Source: Arthrobacter sp. Marseille-P9274 (lineage in GTDB: Bacteria; Actinomycetota; Actinomycetes; Actinomycetales; Micrococcaceae). From it: 64,000 nucleotides of DNA. A program made the translations under genes and the position numbers. Numbering within the stretch: the first letter of the stretch is position 1; each line of letters starts with the position of its first letter. This document shows positions 42,347 through 53,174 of this stretch, in pieces. Where the stretch lies: assembly GCF_946892675.1 (NCBI RefSeq), contig NZ_CAMPOV010000003.1:62001-126000 (forward strand). Reading direction: 5' to 3'. The notes beneath the pieces were generated by a model, which made no database searches, was not told where the DNA came from, and worked only from the letters and a program-made list of their open reading frames with translations.

Positions 42347-43007
42347 GACCCAGCCGGCCGGCATGGGGCAGGGTCAGCTCCGGCCTCGTCTTGCCCACCT
42401 CTGCGACGACCTTTGAGGCCGCCTCTTCGACGATGCTGCGTTCCGCCCCGGAACCCGGCGATCCCGGGAGCGCGGCATTCACGCGCCGCGCGAAGCCGTC
42501 CCAGTCGCCGCCGCCGTTCTTGAGTGCCCGCAGCGGGGAGAGCAGGGCGGCGCGGCGGAGCCAGGGGTCGGCTTCGTGCGCCCACCGGTCGAGGACGGCG
42601 TCCGCCTTCTCCCGCGCCGGGGCGGCGAGCCGCTCCACCATCGGCCCGACCACGTCCACAACCAAGGGATCAACCAGCTCACGTAGCCGGGCCGAGCGCA
42701 CGAACCCCTCGATCCGCGTCAGGTCCGAGTTGTCCAGCAGCCGGAGGTTGGACTGCAGCAGCACCACCGCCGCGAGGCGCCGCTCGAACACCGGCACTGA
42801 CCACAGCTCCGATGCCAGCGCGGTCACCTCGTCACGAGCCAGCCCCGGGTACCGGCGGCCGGCGTCGCGAATGGTTCCGCGGACGGCGCCCACGCTCGAG
42901 CCGTAGTAGCGCAGCGCGTGGCCCAGCCGCGCCGCCCAGTCCTCGGCGCGTTCCCACGACGCCTCCCGCTGAAGGGCTGCGTCCACGAATTCACCGGCAT
43001 CGCTCAC
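42315..43007 (-). CDS. AlkD-like HEAT-repeat DNA repair protein
   Basis: A 230-residue helical-repeat protein of the AlkD/DNA alkylation repair family: FERRLAAVVLLQSNLRLL, VVDVVGPMVERLA, LDRWAHEADPWLRRAALL. These paired helices match the HEAT-like fold that wraps DNA. The WAHEADPWLRRAAL segment resembles the active region of the family, where Asp and Trp contact the lesion. It overlaps the 3' end of the RibD-like gene by 32 bases in convergent orientation. A second family member is at 21216-21881. Confidence 0.75.
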   Translation of the reverse strand: MSDAGEFVDAALQREASWERAEDWAARLGHALRYYGSSVGAVRGTIRDAGRRYPGLARDEVTALASELWSVPVFERRLAAVVLLQSNLRLLDNSDLTRIEGFVRSARLRELVDPLVVDVVGPMVERLAAPAREKADAVLDRWAHEADPWLRRAALLSPLRALKNGGGDWDGFARRVNAALPGSPGSGAERSIVEEAASKVVAEVGKTRPELTLPHAGRLGLSPPRRAGRC

Positions 43008-43061
43008 CCGACCATTCTTGCGCCGGACCGCTGCTCCGTCACAGCCGGCCCGACCGGCCGC

Positions 43062-44987
43062 TTACGCCTGCGCCACCAGGATGCCGTTGAAGAAGGCGGC
43101 GAGCTCCTCATGCGCGTCGAGCGGCAGCACGTGCGCGACGTACTGGTCCGGTCGGACCACCACCAGCGCGCCCTGCTGGCGGTCGATGCCGCGCTCGTCG
43201 AAGATGTCCACACCGGACTTGAGGTCCGGAGTGAAGACCTTCTCGTAGTCGGTCAGGCCGAACGGACCCTTCTTCGGCAGCAGGACCTCCGGCACCTGGT
43301 TGACGTCGAGCTCGCGGTGGCCCTGCTGGTAGACGGCCCGCAGGTCGAAGACGGAGTCCGGGTCCGCGCCGGCCGGGGTGAACCGGCGCAGGGGCGAATC
43401 CGGTGAGTCGGCGAGGAACCGCAGCAGCCCGGCCAGGCGGGAGTCGGCGGCGTCCGGGCGGGTGGAGTCGGCGAAGGCGTAGAGCCGCCAGCGGCCGTCG
43501 GCCTGCGCCACGTGCCCGAGGCCCAGCGGCTTGCCGTCGGCCAGCCGCACCACCGGCGCGGAGTAGAAGCGTTCGCCGACCGGGAAGCCCTTGGCCAGGT
43601 GCTCGTGGGTGTCCTCGCCGGTGATCATGTTCGGCGCGTAGTCGGTGCCGAAGCCAGCGGTGAAGCGGCCTGCCTGCACGAACTGCCGCTCCACTTCCTG
43701 CGGGTCCAGGCCCTCGTCGTCGGGGTTGTTCGGGTCCTTCACCTTGGAACCCATGGTCTTGGACCAGCGCGTGTCGAAGTCGATCAGCTCCTGGGCGATG
43801 GCCCGGCGCTCCTCGGCGTAGGTGTCCAGCAGGGACTCCGGGCTGCGCCCCTCGAGCACGGCGGCGAGCTTCCAGCCGAGGTTGAAGCCGTCCTGCATCG
43901 AGACGTTCATCCCCTGGCCGGCCTTGGCCGAGTGGGTGTGGCAGGCGTCGCCGGCGATGAAGACGCGCGGGCTGCGGGTGCCGCGTTCCTCCGGCAGCAC
44001 GTCGTCGAACCGGTCCGCGATCCGCTGGCCCACCTCGTAGACCGACCACCAGGCAACGTCCTTGACCTCAAGGGTGTAGGGGTGCAGGACCTGCTGCGCA
44101 TGCTCGATGATCGTGTCCACCGTGAACCGCTTGCGGGCCTCGCGGTCCGCCGGGTCCAGGTCGCCCAGGTCCACGTAGAAGCGGACCAGGTAGCCGCCCT
44201 CGCGCGGGATCAGCAGGATGTTGCCGCCGGCGGACTGGATGGCGGCCTTGAAGCGCACGTCGGGGAAGTCCGTAACGGCCAGGACATCCATGACGCCCCA
44301 CGCATGGTTCCGCGCATCGCCGCGCAGTTCCACGCCGATCGACTTCCGCACGGCCGAGCGGGCACCGTCGCAGCCCACCACGTACTTGGCGCGCACGGTG
44401 ACGTCTTCGCTGCCGCCGAGCTCGGTGGTCCGTCGCAGGGTCGCCTCCACGGGGTACTCACCGTCGGGATGGACTACGACGGCGGTCGCCTCCAGCCCGT
44501 AGTCCGGTTCCAGCCGGCTGGGCGACTTCCGCATGTGCTCGAGCAGGTAGGCCTGCATGCGCGCCTGGTTCACGATCACGTGCGGGTACTCGGAGAGGCC
44601 GTCGGCGACGTCCTGCACGCGGCCGCTGCGGACGATCTTCGAGTGGTCCTGCTCGTCCGGCCGCCAGAACACGGTCTCGTTGACCCAGTACGCCTCGCGG
44701 ACCAGCTTCTCCGCCAGACCGAACGCGTTGAACATCTCGACCGTCCGGCAGGCCACGCCGTCCGCCTGGCCGAGCTCCAGCGGGCCCTCGCGCCGCTCGA
44801 CCACCATGGTCCGGACGCCGGGGAACTCGGCCAGCTGCGCCGCCAGAACCACGCCCGCGGGGCCGGTGCCGACCACCAGCACGTCCACCTCTTCGGGAAG
44901 CCGGCCGCCGTGACCCTCCTCGTGGCCCGGCGCTGCCGGACGGTCTTCGGGGTCGCCGGGACGGTAGCCGTCAAGATAGAACTGCAT
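43062..44987 (-). CDS. FAD-dependent aromatic hydroxylase, paralogue of the one at 19260
   Basis: A 641-residue phenol 2-monooxygenase/3-hydroxybenzoate 4-monooxygenase-like flavoprotein. FAD motif VLVVGTGPAGVVLAA near residue 37, LGQADGVACRTVEM, DG motif YVVGCDGARSAVRKS, and GDACHTHSAKAGQGMN. The C-terminal thioredoxin-like domain is complete. It follows the same plan as the enzyme at 19260 but differs at many positions, so the two probably act on different aromatics. AGGAG precedes the ATG. It is divergent from the MFS gene at 45172 across a promoter with two ATTCTG-N5-CAGAAT sites, which suggests that carrier imports its substrate. Confidence 0.9.
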   Translation of the reverse strand: MQFYLDGYRPGDPEDRPAAPGHEEGHGGRLPEEVDVLVVGTGPAGVVLAAQLAEFPGVRTMVVERREGPLELGQADGVACRTVEMFNAFGLAEKLVREAYWVNETVFWRPDEQDHSKIVRSGRVQDVADGLSEYPHVIVNQARMQAYLLEHMRKSPSRLEPDYGLEATAVVVHPDGEYPVEATLRRTTELGGSEDVTVRAKYVVGCDGARSAVRKSIGVELRGDARNHAWGVMDVLAVTDFPDVRFKAAIQSAGGNILLIPREGGYLVRFYVDLGDLDPADREARKRFTVDTIIEHAQQVLHPYTLEVKDVAWWSVYEVGQRIADRFDDVLPEERGTRSPRVFIAGDACHTHSAKAGQGMNVSMQDGFNLGWKLAAVLEGRSPESLLDTYAEERRAIAQELIDFDTRWSKTMGSKVKDPNNPDDEGLDPQEVERQFVQAGRFTAGFGTDYAPNMITGEDTHEHLAKGFPVGERFYSAPVVRLADGKPLGLGHVAQADGRWRLYAFADSTRPDAADSRLAGLLRFLADSPDSPLRRFTPAGADPDSVFDLRAVYQQGHRELDVNQVPEVLLPKKGPFGLTDYEKVFTPDLKSGVDIFDERGIDRQQGALVVVRPDQYVAHVLPLDAHEELAAFFNGILVAQA

Positions 44988-45082
44988 GGGTGCTCCTGAA
45001 AATGTGAAGTGCCCCCCGGACGTCGTCGGCGTGGGAGCTTTGCCTCACATCGTAGTGAGCGCGGTTACGTGCAGCCAAAAAA

Positions 45083-45160
45083 ATTCTGCTGGCCAGAATC
45101 AACTTCTCTGTGTTACAGCGATTTTCCGGGACGATTGCCACTGATTCTGAACAACAGAAT
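45083..45160. promoter_or_regulatory. Twin operators ATTCTG-N5-CAGAAT in a divergent promoter
   Basis: Two perfect copies of ATTCTG-N5-CAGAAT lie at 45083-45099 and 45144-45160, centres 61 bases apart, between the divergent monooxygenase and MFS genes. A further inverted pair CTCAC (45044-45048)/GTGAG (45055-45059) lies closer to the monooxygenase. The pairing and spacing suggest one regulator controlling both genes, possibly by looping. No regulator gene is adjacent. Confidence 0.75.
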
Positions 45161-45171
45161 TCGTCCGGCCG

Positions 45172-46512
45172 ATGCGGCGCACCTGCCCGGCGCCTTCGAC
45201 GACAGCGGGCCTGGCCTCAGTGGCATATGGTGCTGAGGGACCCGGGCAACGTGCCCGCGACGCCGACGCCAAGGAGCCTGCCACGCACGGACCATCAATC
45301 CCCCGCCAGTCGCTGCCCTGGGTCATCACCGGAATCGTCATGCTGGCGCTGAGCCTGCGCGCCCCCATCATCGCGCCGACGGCGGTGATCGGCGACATCC
45401 AGGCGGACACCGGCCTGAACGCCGTGGGCGCGGGCCTGCTCACCGGGCTGCCGGTGCTGCTCTTCGCCCTGGCCACGCCGCTGGCGACGCGCACGATCCG
45501 CCGCTTCGGCCCGGAGGCCACCGTCATCCTGTGCCTGGCCGGGGTGCTGGCCGGCACAGTGATCCGTTCGATCGGCCCCGCGGCGGTCGTGCTGGCCGGG
45601 ACAGCCATCATCGGCGTTGCGCTGACCCTGGGCAACATCGTGGTGCCGGTGATCATCCGCCGCGACGTGCCCTGGCGGAAGGTCTCGGCGGTCACGGGGG
45701 CGTACTCGGCCACGATGAATGTCGGCTCCATGGCGACCCTGCTCGCCACCGCTCCGCTCGCCGCGCTGTTCGGCTGGCGGTGGGCGATCGCGGCCTGGTC
45801 CGTCGTGACCGCGGCGGGTCTGGCCTATTGGCTGATCTGGGGACGCCCCAGGTTCGGCCCGGCCGACGGCGCAAACGGCGGGGCGCGGGCGCAGGGAAGA
45901 ACGCCGGAGCCGGCAGCTGTGGACGGTCCCGGCGCAGCGGCAGCGACGAGCCGGAACCGGCGGATCGTCGCCCTATTGATCCTCGCGTTCTGCGGGCAGT
46001 CCGGCGCCTACTACGCCACCACCGCCTGGCTGCCGCTGCTCCTGGCCGATACGCGGGGGCTCGCCCCGGCCGCCTCCGGCGCCACCGCCTCGTTGTTCCA
46101 GATCGCCGCCATCGGCGGCGCCTTCGGCGTGCCCCTACTGGCCGCGCGGGCCCGCACCTGGATTCCGGTCGCGGTCATCGGGCTCTGCTGGATCACCCTG
46201 CCGATCGGCCTGCTCCTCGCCCCGGAGGCCTACGTCATCTGGTCCATCATCGGCGGCATCGCGCAGGGCGGCGGGTTCACGGCGATCTTCTCCATCATCC
46301 CGCGCATCGCCCGGAGCGACAGCGAGGCCGCCTCCGCATCCGCCCGAGTGCAGGCCGGCGGCTACCTGGCCGCCACCTGCACTCCGCCCCTGGCCGGCTG
46401 GCTCAACAGTATTACGGGTGCCTGGTCCGCGCCGCTGCTGCTGGTCCTCGGGCTGACCCTGGCTTTCAGCGTCGGCGGGCTGCTGGCCGCACGGCTGTCC
46501 GAGCGGCGCTGA
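45172..46512 (+). CDS. MFS transporter, CynX/NimT type
   Basis: A 446-residue twelve-helix carrier of the cyanate/nitroimidazole (CynX/NimT) MFS group: TGIVMLALSLRAPIIAPTAVIGDI in the first helix region, LLTGLPVLLFALATPLATRTIRRFGPE, IIGVALTLGNIVVPVIIRRD, and the second-half helices QAGGYLAATCTPPLAGWL. Some relatives move cyanate or small aromatics. The exact start is unsure: ATG 45172 and GTG 45220 lack strong ribosome sites, and the first TM helix begins only near residue 50. It is divergent from the aromatic hydroxylase and shares the operators at 45083-45160. Confidence 0.8.
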   Translation: MRRTCPAPSTTAGLASVAYGAEGPGQRARDADAKEPATHGPSIPRQSLPWVITGIVMLALSLRAPIIAPTAVIGDIQADTGLNAVGAGLLTGLPVLLFALATPLATRTIRRFGPEATVILCLAGVLAGTVIRSIGPAAVVLAGTAIIGVALTLGNIVVPVIIRRDVPWRKVSAVTGAYSATMNVGSMATLLATAPLAALFGWRWAIAAWSVVTAAGLAYWLIWGRPRFGPADGANGGARAQGRTPEPAAVDGPGAAAATSRNRRIVALLILAFCGQSGAYYATTAWLPLLLADTRGLAPAASGATASLFQIAAIGGAFGVPLLAARARTWIPVAVIGLCWITLPIGLLLAPEAYVIWSIIGGIAQGGGFTAIFSIIPRIARSDSEAASASARVQAGGYLAATCTPPLAGWLNSITGAWSAPLLLVLGLTLAFSVGGLLAARLSERR

Positions 46513-46648
46513 GCAGGTCCCGGCACATCGACTGCGGCGGCACGTGCGTTCCGCGGTTACGACGCCGGCACTTACCTTCCGCGGTCAACAGAACTTGAAT
46601 GCCGCCGTCGTCCTCCCCCTCTTGCGCGCCCGCCCCTAGACTGGGGCC

Positions 46649-47078
46649 ATGACTGACGAGGACGATGCCCTGTACGGAATCAAGCACCTCTCTTCGACCG
46701 AATGCTGGGACGCTATCCGGAGCGCCGAAGTCGGCAGGCTCGGCGTGATTATCGACGGGCGCCCGGAGATCTTCCCCGTGAACTACACCGTGGACGGCGA
46801 ATCCGTGGTGTTCCGCACCGGAGAGGGCACCAAGCTGGATGGCGCGCTCTCCGGCAACCCGGTGGTGTTCGAGGTGGACGGCTTCGACCCGGAGTCCAAG
46901 CGCGCGTGGAGCGCAGTGGTCAAGGGCGAGGCCGGGATGCCGGAAAGCACCCAGGACATCGTCGAGACACTCGACCTGCCCATCTTCCCCTGGCAGGGCG
47001 GCATCAAGAGCCGCTACGTCAGGATCGTGCCGGCCGAGGTGACCGGCCGGCGGTTCCGGGTGCAGGCCGGCGGGGCGG

Positions 47079-47095
<17 letters not shown>
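46649..47095 (+). CDS. Pyridoxamine 5'-phosphate oxidase-fold flavin protein
   Basis: A 148-residue split-barrel protein of the PNPOx-like group. It reads STECWDAIRSAEVGRLGVIIDGRPEIFPVNYTVDGESVVFRTGEG-type strands, where the NY/FRTGEGTK segments bind flavin phosphate. Relatives reduce F420, nitroimidazoles or haem breakdown products. ATG 46649 lies just after the ACGACGGCGGC-type word (inverted) at 46601-46611. Its last 17 bases overlap the RNase J gene end (convergent). Confidence 0.85.
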
Positions 47096-48773
<1,678 letters not shown>

Positions 48774-49172
48774 GGGATCCGATCTCTATGGCGTCTTACA
48801 AGGTCGGGCAGCAAGGCCCGTTGTGCCGGCTGGCCGGCGGAATGTCCTGGGGGCCGAGACGCCCTGCGACGGATCGGCGGCTGCCCGCGCATCGACAGCG
48901 GGACAGCATAATTCGCCTTCGACTCTATCACCGCAGCGGGGCGCAGGCACCGCCGACCGCGGCTCCGGGACAAAACCCATAACGACGGCGGCCGCGCACC
49001 TCAAATCCCGCGCGACCTCTGATCATATCCCCCTTGGCCTCAGCTGCACCCCGGCCTGCAGGAAACACAGCAGGATTGTCCGTTTTTACCGCAAACCATG
49101 ATGAAACGCTTGACCTGCTTCAGGCCGCTGGCAACGCTTGGGATGTCCCAATCACTCGACCCAGGAGACACA
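48774..49172. other. Intergenic region between divergent RNase J and M14 carboxypeptidase genes
   Basis: A 399-base divergent promoter region. It holds ACGACGGCGGC at 48982-48992 but no hairpin with it. An in-frame upward extension of the carboxypeptidase to 49098 exists but would place extra residues before the signal peptide. I see no small RNA, repeat or other gene. Confidence 0.5.
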
Positions 49173-50405
49173 GTGAGCCCAAATTCCCGCAGACTATTCG
49201 GTGCAGTCGGCGCCGCAACCATGCTGTGCACTATGATTTCGGCCTTGCCCGCAGGCGCAGCTCCGGCGGAAGCCAACACCCCGGGCCAGGGCACGTGCAG
49301 GACCTGGGAGGATCCGGAATTCTCCGGCTGGACCAGCTACGAGGAACTGGGCCCCAAGCTCCAGTCGATTGCAGCCACCAGCAAAGGCCGCGTCGAAGTC
49401 GAGGTGGCAGGCCAGTCCGCGCTCGGCCGGAACCTGTACACCGCCCGGGTCGGCACGGGAGAGCGCGTGCTGTTTGTCCAGAGCGCGATCCATGGCAACG
49501 AACGCACCGGTACGGAAGCCCTCCTGAACATCCTCAAGGACCTCGGTTCCAGTAGCGACCCGGAAACCCTGCGGGCTTTGGAAGAGGTCACCCTGGTCAC
49601 CATGCCCATGGCCAATCCCGACGGCGGCGAGTTGAACCGCCGGACGAACGTCATGTCCTGGGACGAGACGGAAGCCCTCCATCCGCAACTCGAAGGTGCC
49701 CCGCCTGCCTGGTACCACCGGCCGAGCAACGGCGGTATCAACCTGCCCGGCTTCGACCTGAACCGCGATTTCAACCCTGACCTCGATTATGTCCCGCAGC
49801 CTGGCGACCTGCCCGGCTTGCAGGAAAACGCCGGGTTCTTCCTCGCTCCGGAATCACAGACGATTAGGGACCTTTACGTGGACCTGCGCGAGGAGTTCGG
49901 CGAGGTGGACGCTGTCGTCGACCTGCACCACATGGGCCCCTGCGACGCGCAGACCGGAGGCGAGCAGGACGGCAAGCACATATCCGTGGCCCTGGACTAC
50001 CCGCCCCTGGGCGTAAACGACGGCGCGGCGTACCAGGACGACTGGCCGCTTCTGGACCAGGACAAGTCCCGCCGCTACGCGCTGGCCGTTGCCGACGGGA
50101 TCAAGGAGCGTTACGGCCAGCAGTCGCCGCTTGCCGCCGTGGGACGCTACTTCCACCCCGAAGACCGCGAGTATGCAGGACAGGGACGCTCCGCCTTCGC
50201 CCTCAACGGTTCCGCCACCGTTCTCTTCGAGGTCAGGGGCCAGTCGAACACCTTCGGCCAGAAGATGAAGGGCATGCTCGTGCAGACCGTGCAGACCGGC
50301 CTTGAGTCGCTGATCGATTCGATGGCAACGGGCGAAGTCGACACCCTCGACGGCGACGACTTTTTCGAGTACCCGGACTATGGCTGGGCTGTATCGAACG
50401 ACTGA
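49173..50405 (+). CDS. Secreted M14-family zinc carboxypeptidase
   Basis: A 410-residue exported peptidase. Residues 1-37 are a signal peptide (MLCTMISALPAGAAPA end). The M14 zinc site is HGNERTG (HxxE) with the third ligand in VDLHHMGP; NRDFNPD supplies the Asn-Arg substrate site, and TVLFEVRGQ the catalytic Glu. It removes C-terminal amino acids from peptides outside the cell. GTG 49173 is chosen because AGGAG lies 7 bases upstream. It ends in the strong hairpin 50412-50447. Confidence 0.9.
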   Translation: MSPNSRRLFGAVGAATMLCTMISALPAGAAPAEANTPGQGTCRTWEDPEFSGWTSYEELGPKLQSIAATSKGRVEVEVAGQSALGRNLYTARVGTGERVLFVQSAIHGNERTGTEALLNILKDLGSSSDPETLRALEEVTLVTMPMANPDGGELNRRTNVMSWDETEALHPQLEGAPPAWYHRPSNGGINLPGFDLNRDFNPDLDYVPQPGDLPGLQENAGFFLAPESQTIRDLYVDLREEFGEVDAVVDLHHMGPCDAQTGGEQDGKHISVALDYPPLGVNDGAAYQDDWPLLDQDKSRRYALAVADGIKERYGQQSPLAAVGRYFHPEDREYAGQGRSAFALNGSATVLFEVRGQSNTFGQKMKGMLVQTVQTGLESLIDSMATGEVDTLDGDDFFEYPDYGWAVSND

Positions 50406-50411
50406 TTGACA

Positions 50412-50447
50412 GGCAGGGGCGGCCGTTCCGCAACGGCCGCCCCTGCC
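50412..50447. terminator. 16-bp hairpin terminator
   Basis: Arms 50412-50427 and 50432-50447 form a perfect 16-bp GC-rich stem with a 4-nt loop, 6 bases past the carboxypeptidase stop, followed by GTTTCC. It also faces the convergent monooxygenase gene end at 50487. Confidence 0.88.
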
Positions 50448-50486
50448 ATCGTTTCCTACGTCATTATTCCTAGGTGTAGGGGATTC

Positions 50487-51707
50487 CTAGGTGTAGAGGG
50501 ACAGCGGCTGCAGTTCGCCGTGCAGGTAGTAGGCCGCGACCTCGATCTTCTTGTAGTCCACCGGGTCGTGGAGGGAGTGGGTGCGCACATTCCGCCAGAA
50601 CAGGTCCAGGCCCACCGAGCTCTTCGTGGAGCTCGCGCCGGTGACCTCATAGATCCGGTTGGCGACCTCGAGGCCGATCTCGGTGGCCACCACCTTCAGC
50701 TCGGCAATGGCGACGGCGAACTCGCCGCGCTGGGCGGCCGTCAGGTCCGAGGAGCGTGCGACCTCGCGGTCATAGCGCCGGTTGAGCTTTTCGGCGAGCG
50801 CCTCGACGGCGGCCGTGCGGGCCTTGAGCTCCCCGAGGACGCGCTGGAAGACCGGGTCGTGGGAGTAGGTCGCGGCGCCGGAGAGGAACCAGGAGTTCTT
50901 GCGGGCGAGCAGGATCTCGCGGCCCTGCCGCAGCGCACCCTGGGCGACGCCGAGGTAGAAGTTGGCGAAGCCGAGCTGGACGCCCGGGGTGAGGATCGTG
51001 GAGATCGGCTCGTCCGTTACCTCGCCGAGGATGTCCGCGGGGCGGACCGGCACGTCGGTGTACTTCACGGAACCGGAACCGGTCAGCCGCCGGCCGAGGT
51101 TGTCCCAGTCGTCCACGAGCTCCAGTCCCTCGCGGCTGGTCTCCAGCACGAAGGCCAGCACCTTGCCGTCGTCGTCCCCGCCCTCGATGGCAGCGTTGAT
51201 GATGATCACGTCGCCCACGCCGGAGCCGGTGGAGAAGCGCTTGAGCCCGTTGAGCCGGTAACCGTCGCCGTCCGGGGTGAGCACCAGCGTGGGGTCCACC
51301 GGATTGACCGAGTCGCCCCAAAGCCAGCCGCCCTCTGCAGTTCGCCGCCACCAGGCGGCCTGGTCTGCCGGCTCCGCGTAGAACCCAATGCAGGCCTGGT
51401 TGAAGTAGTGGTACGCCAGCAGCTGGGAGATGGAGCCGTCCACGGTGGCCAGGATGCGCACCGTTTCGAAGGCGGACTCGAAGTGCCCGCCACCGCCGCC
51501 GAATTCGACCGGGGCCAGAAGATTGAGCAGTCCCGAGGAGCGCAGCAGCTCAGCCTCGGCGGCCGGCTGCCGGTTGGCGCGGTCGCGCTCGAGGACGTCG
51601 GGGGCCAGCTGGTCCGCGACGGACTGGGCGACGGCGCGCCAGTGCTCGAGTTCGGCCTCGTCGGCGGTGCCGGCCCAGGGCGTGCGAGGCAGGGTTTCGA
51701 TAGTCAT
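50487..51707 (-). CDS. Flavin-dependent monooxygenase, acyl-CoA dehydrogenase fold (DszC/SfnB-like)
   Basis: A 406-residue protein of the acyl-CoA dehydrogenase fold in its FMNH2-using monooxygenase branch (DszC, SfnB). Marks are LLNLLAPVEFGGGGG, STGSGVGDV and the AKTGAxSSxxG-like TGASSTKSSVGLDLFWRNVRTHSLHDP, with RNVRTHSLHDP shared with DszC. These enzymes need reduced flavin from a separate reductase and O2 to oxidise sulfur or other hetero-atom compounds. It follows the DszA-like gene by 28 bases and ends the importer-monooxygenase operon. No flavin reductase gene is in the operon. Confidence 0.85.
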   Translation of the reverse strand: MTIETLPRTPWAGTADEAELEHWRAVAQSVADQLAPDVLERDRANRQPAAEAELLRSSGLLNLLAPVEFGGGGGHFESAFETVRILATVDGSISQLLAYHYFNQACIGFYAEPADQAAWWRRTAEGGWLWGDSVNPVDPTLVLTPDGDGYRLNGLKRFSTGSGVGDVIIINAAIEGGDDDGKVLAFVLETSREGLELVDDWDNLGRRLTGSGSVKYTDVPVRPADILGEVTDEPISTILTPGVQLGFANFYLGVAQGALRQGREILLARKNSWFLSGAATYSHDPVFQRVLGELKARTAAVEALAEKLNRRYDREVARSSDLTAAQRGEFAVAIAELKVVATEIGLEVANRIYEVTGASSTKSSVGLDLFWRNVRTHSLHDPVDYKKIEVAAYYLHGELQPLSLYT

Positions 51708-51735
51708 CTTGGTCCTTCTCTCGGAGGTTGGAATG

Positions 51736-53172
51736 TCAGCGGGTGCTCAGGATGGCTTCGGGTGTGTCCGTCGCCGCCGAGTCGGCGGCGCTCGGTGCGC
51801 CCGCGTAGGCGCCGCGGTAGGCGGCCGCCGCGTGGTCGTCGGCCACCCGGGCGTGGCCGGGGCCGGCGAGGTACTCGCGCAGCGTGGAGCCTTCGTAGTC
51901 CTCCCACACGCGGCCGCGCTTGCGCAGCTCCGGCACCACGAGGTCCACGAACTGTTCGAAGGACCCCGGGGTGATGGCGTAGGCGAGGTTGATGCCGTCG
52001 AGGCCGGCGACGTCGACCCAGCGCTCGATCTCGTCGGCTACGGTTTCCGGGGAGCCGACGAGTACTGGCCCGATGCCGCCGATGCCGAGGTAGTCGGCCA
52101 CGGCGTTGGGCGTCCAGGAACGCTGCGGGTCCGCCGTCGTAAAGATGGACAGCGCGGACCTGGCCGCATTCGTCTCCAGGTACTTCAGCTCCTCCTCGCC
52201 CGCATAGCGGGAGAGGTCCAGTCCGGACCAGCCGCCGTAGAACGTCAGCGCGCCGTCGCGGGAGGAGTAGGACTGGTACTCGCGGTGCAGCTTCTGAGCC
52301 TCCGCATCCGAATCGGCGACGACGGCGGTCACGAGGGCGTAGAACTTCGCCGCGTCGCGGGGGCGGCCGGCGGCCTCGAACTCGTCCCGGGTCGCGTCCG
52401 TGGCCTTGCGGGTGATCTCGGGACGGATGGAATTCAGGAAGATGCCCTCGGCGTGCTTCGCCCCGAAGGCGCGGCCGCGCGGCGAGGCGCCGGCCTGGAA
52501 AATCGCCGGCGTGCGTTGCGGCGACGGCTCCGAGAGGTGGATGCCCGGCACGTCGAAGTATTCGCCCCGGTGGTTGATCGGGTGGACCTTGGACGGGTCA
52601 GTGTAGACGCCGCGTCCTAGGTCCTTGACCACGGCGCCCTCCTCCCAGGAGCCCTCCCACAGCTTGTAGACCACGTCCATGAACTCGTCGGCCAGATCGT
52701 AGCGGGCGTCGTGATCCAGTTGCCGGGTCATCCCGAGGTTCCGGGCCGCCGACTCCAGGTAGCTGGTGACCACGTTCCAGCCGATGCGGCCGCGCGTCAG
52801 GTGGTCCAGCGAGGAGAACTTCCGCGCCAGCGCATAAGGCAGCTCGTAGGTCAGTGCGCTGGTGACGGCGAAGCCTAGGTTCTTGGTGACGGCTGCCATC
52901 GCGGAGATCTGCATGAACGGGTCGTTCAGGGGCACCTGGTCGGCGTCGAGCAGCGCGGGCGCCGACGAGTTCCGGTAGACGTCGTAGATCCCCAGCACGT
53001 CGGCGAGGAAGATCGCGTCGAACGTTCCCCGCTCCAACGTCTGTGCGAGGCCGGTCCAGTACTCGAGCGTGTTGTAGGTGTCGGCACGGTTCTCCGGATG
53101 CCGCCAGAGCCCCGGGCTCTGGTGCGTCGGAGTGGTCATGTCGAAGGCGTTGAGGCTGATGCGGTTGGCCAT
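51736..53172 (-). CDS. NtaA/SnaA/DszA-type flavin-dependent monooxygenase
   Basis: A 478-residue luciferase-like monooxygenase of the NtaA/SnaA/DszA family. It begins with ISLNAFDMTTPTHQSPGLW, then ERGTFDAIFLADVLG, GRIGWNVVTSYLESAARN, HRGEYFDVPG and QAGASPRGRAFGAKHAEGIF. These enzymes use FMNH2 from a partner reductase to cleave C-S or C-N bonds in sulfones, nitrilotriacetate or similar compounds. The ATG at 53172 is 2 bases from the permease stop, so it is translationally linked to the importer. The substrate is unknown. Confidence 0.88.
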   Translation of the reverse strand: MANRISLNAFDMTTPTHQSPGLWRHPENRADTYNTLEYWTGLAQTLERGTFDAIFLADVLGIYDVYRNSSAPALLDADQVPLNDPFMQISAMAAVTKNLGFAVTSALTYELPYALARKFSSLDHLTRGRIGWNVVTSYLESAARNLGMTRQLDHDARYDLADEFMDVVYKLWEGSWEEGAVVKDLGRGVYTDPSKVHPINHRGEYFDVPGIHLSEPSPQRTPAIFQAGASPRGRAFGAKHAEGIFLNSIRPEITRKATDATRDEFEAAGRPRDAAKFYALVTAVVADSDAEAQKLHREYQSYSSRDGALTFYGGWSGLDLSRYAGEEELKYLETNAARSALSIFTTADPQRSWTPNAVADYLGIGGIGPVLVGSPETVADEIERWVDVAGLDGINLAYAITPGSFEQFVDLVVPELRKRGRVWEDYEGSTLREYLAGPGHARVADDHAAAAYRGAYAGAPSAADSAATDTPEAILSTR

Positions 53173-53174
53173 GG

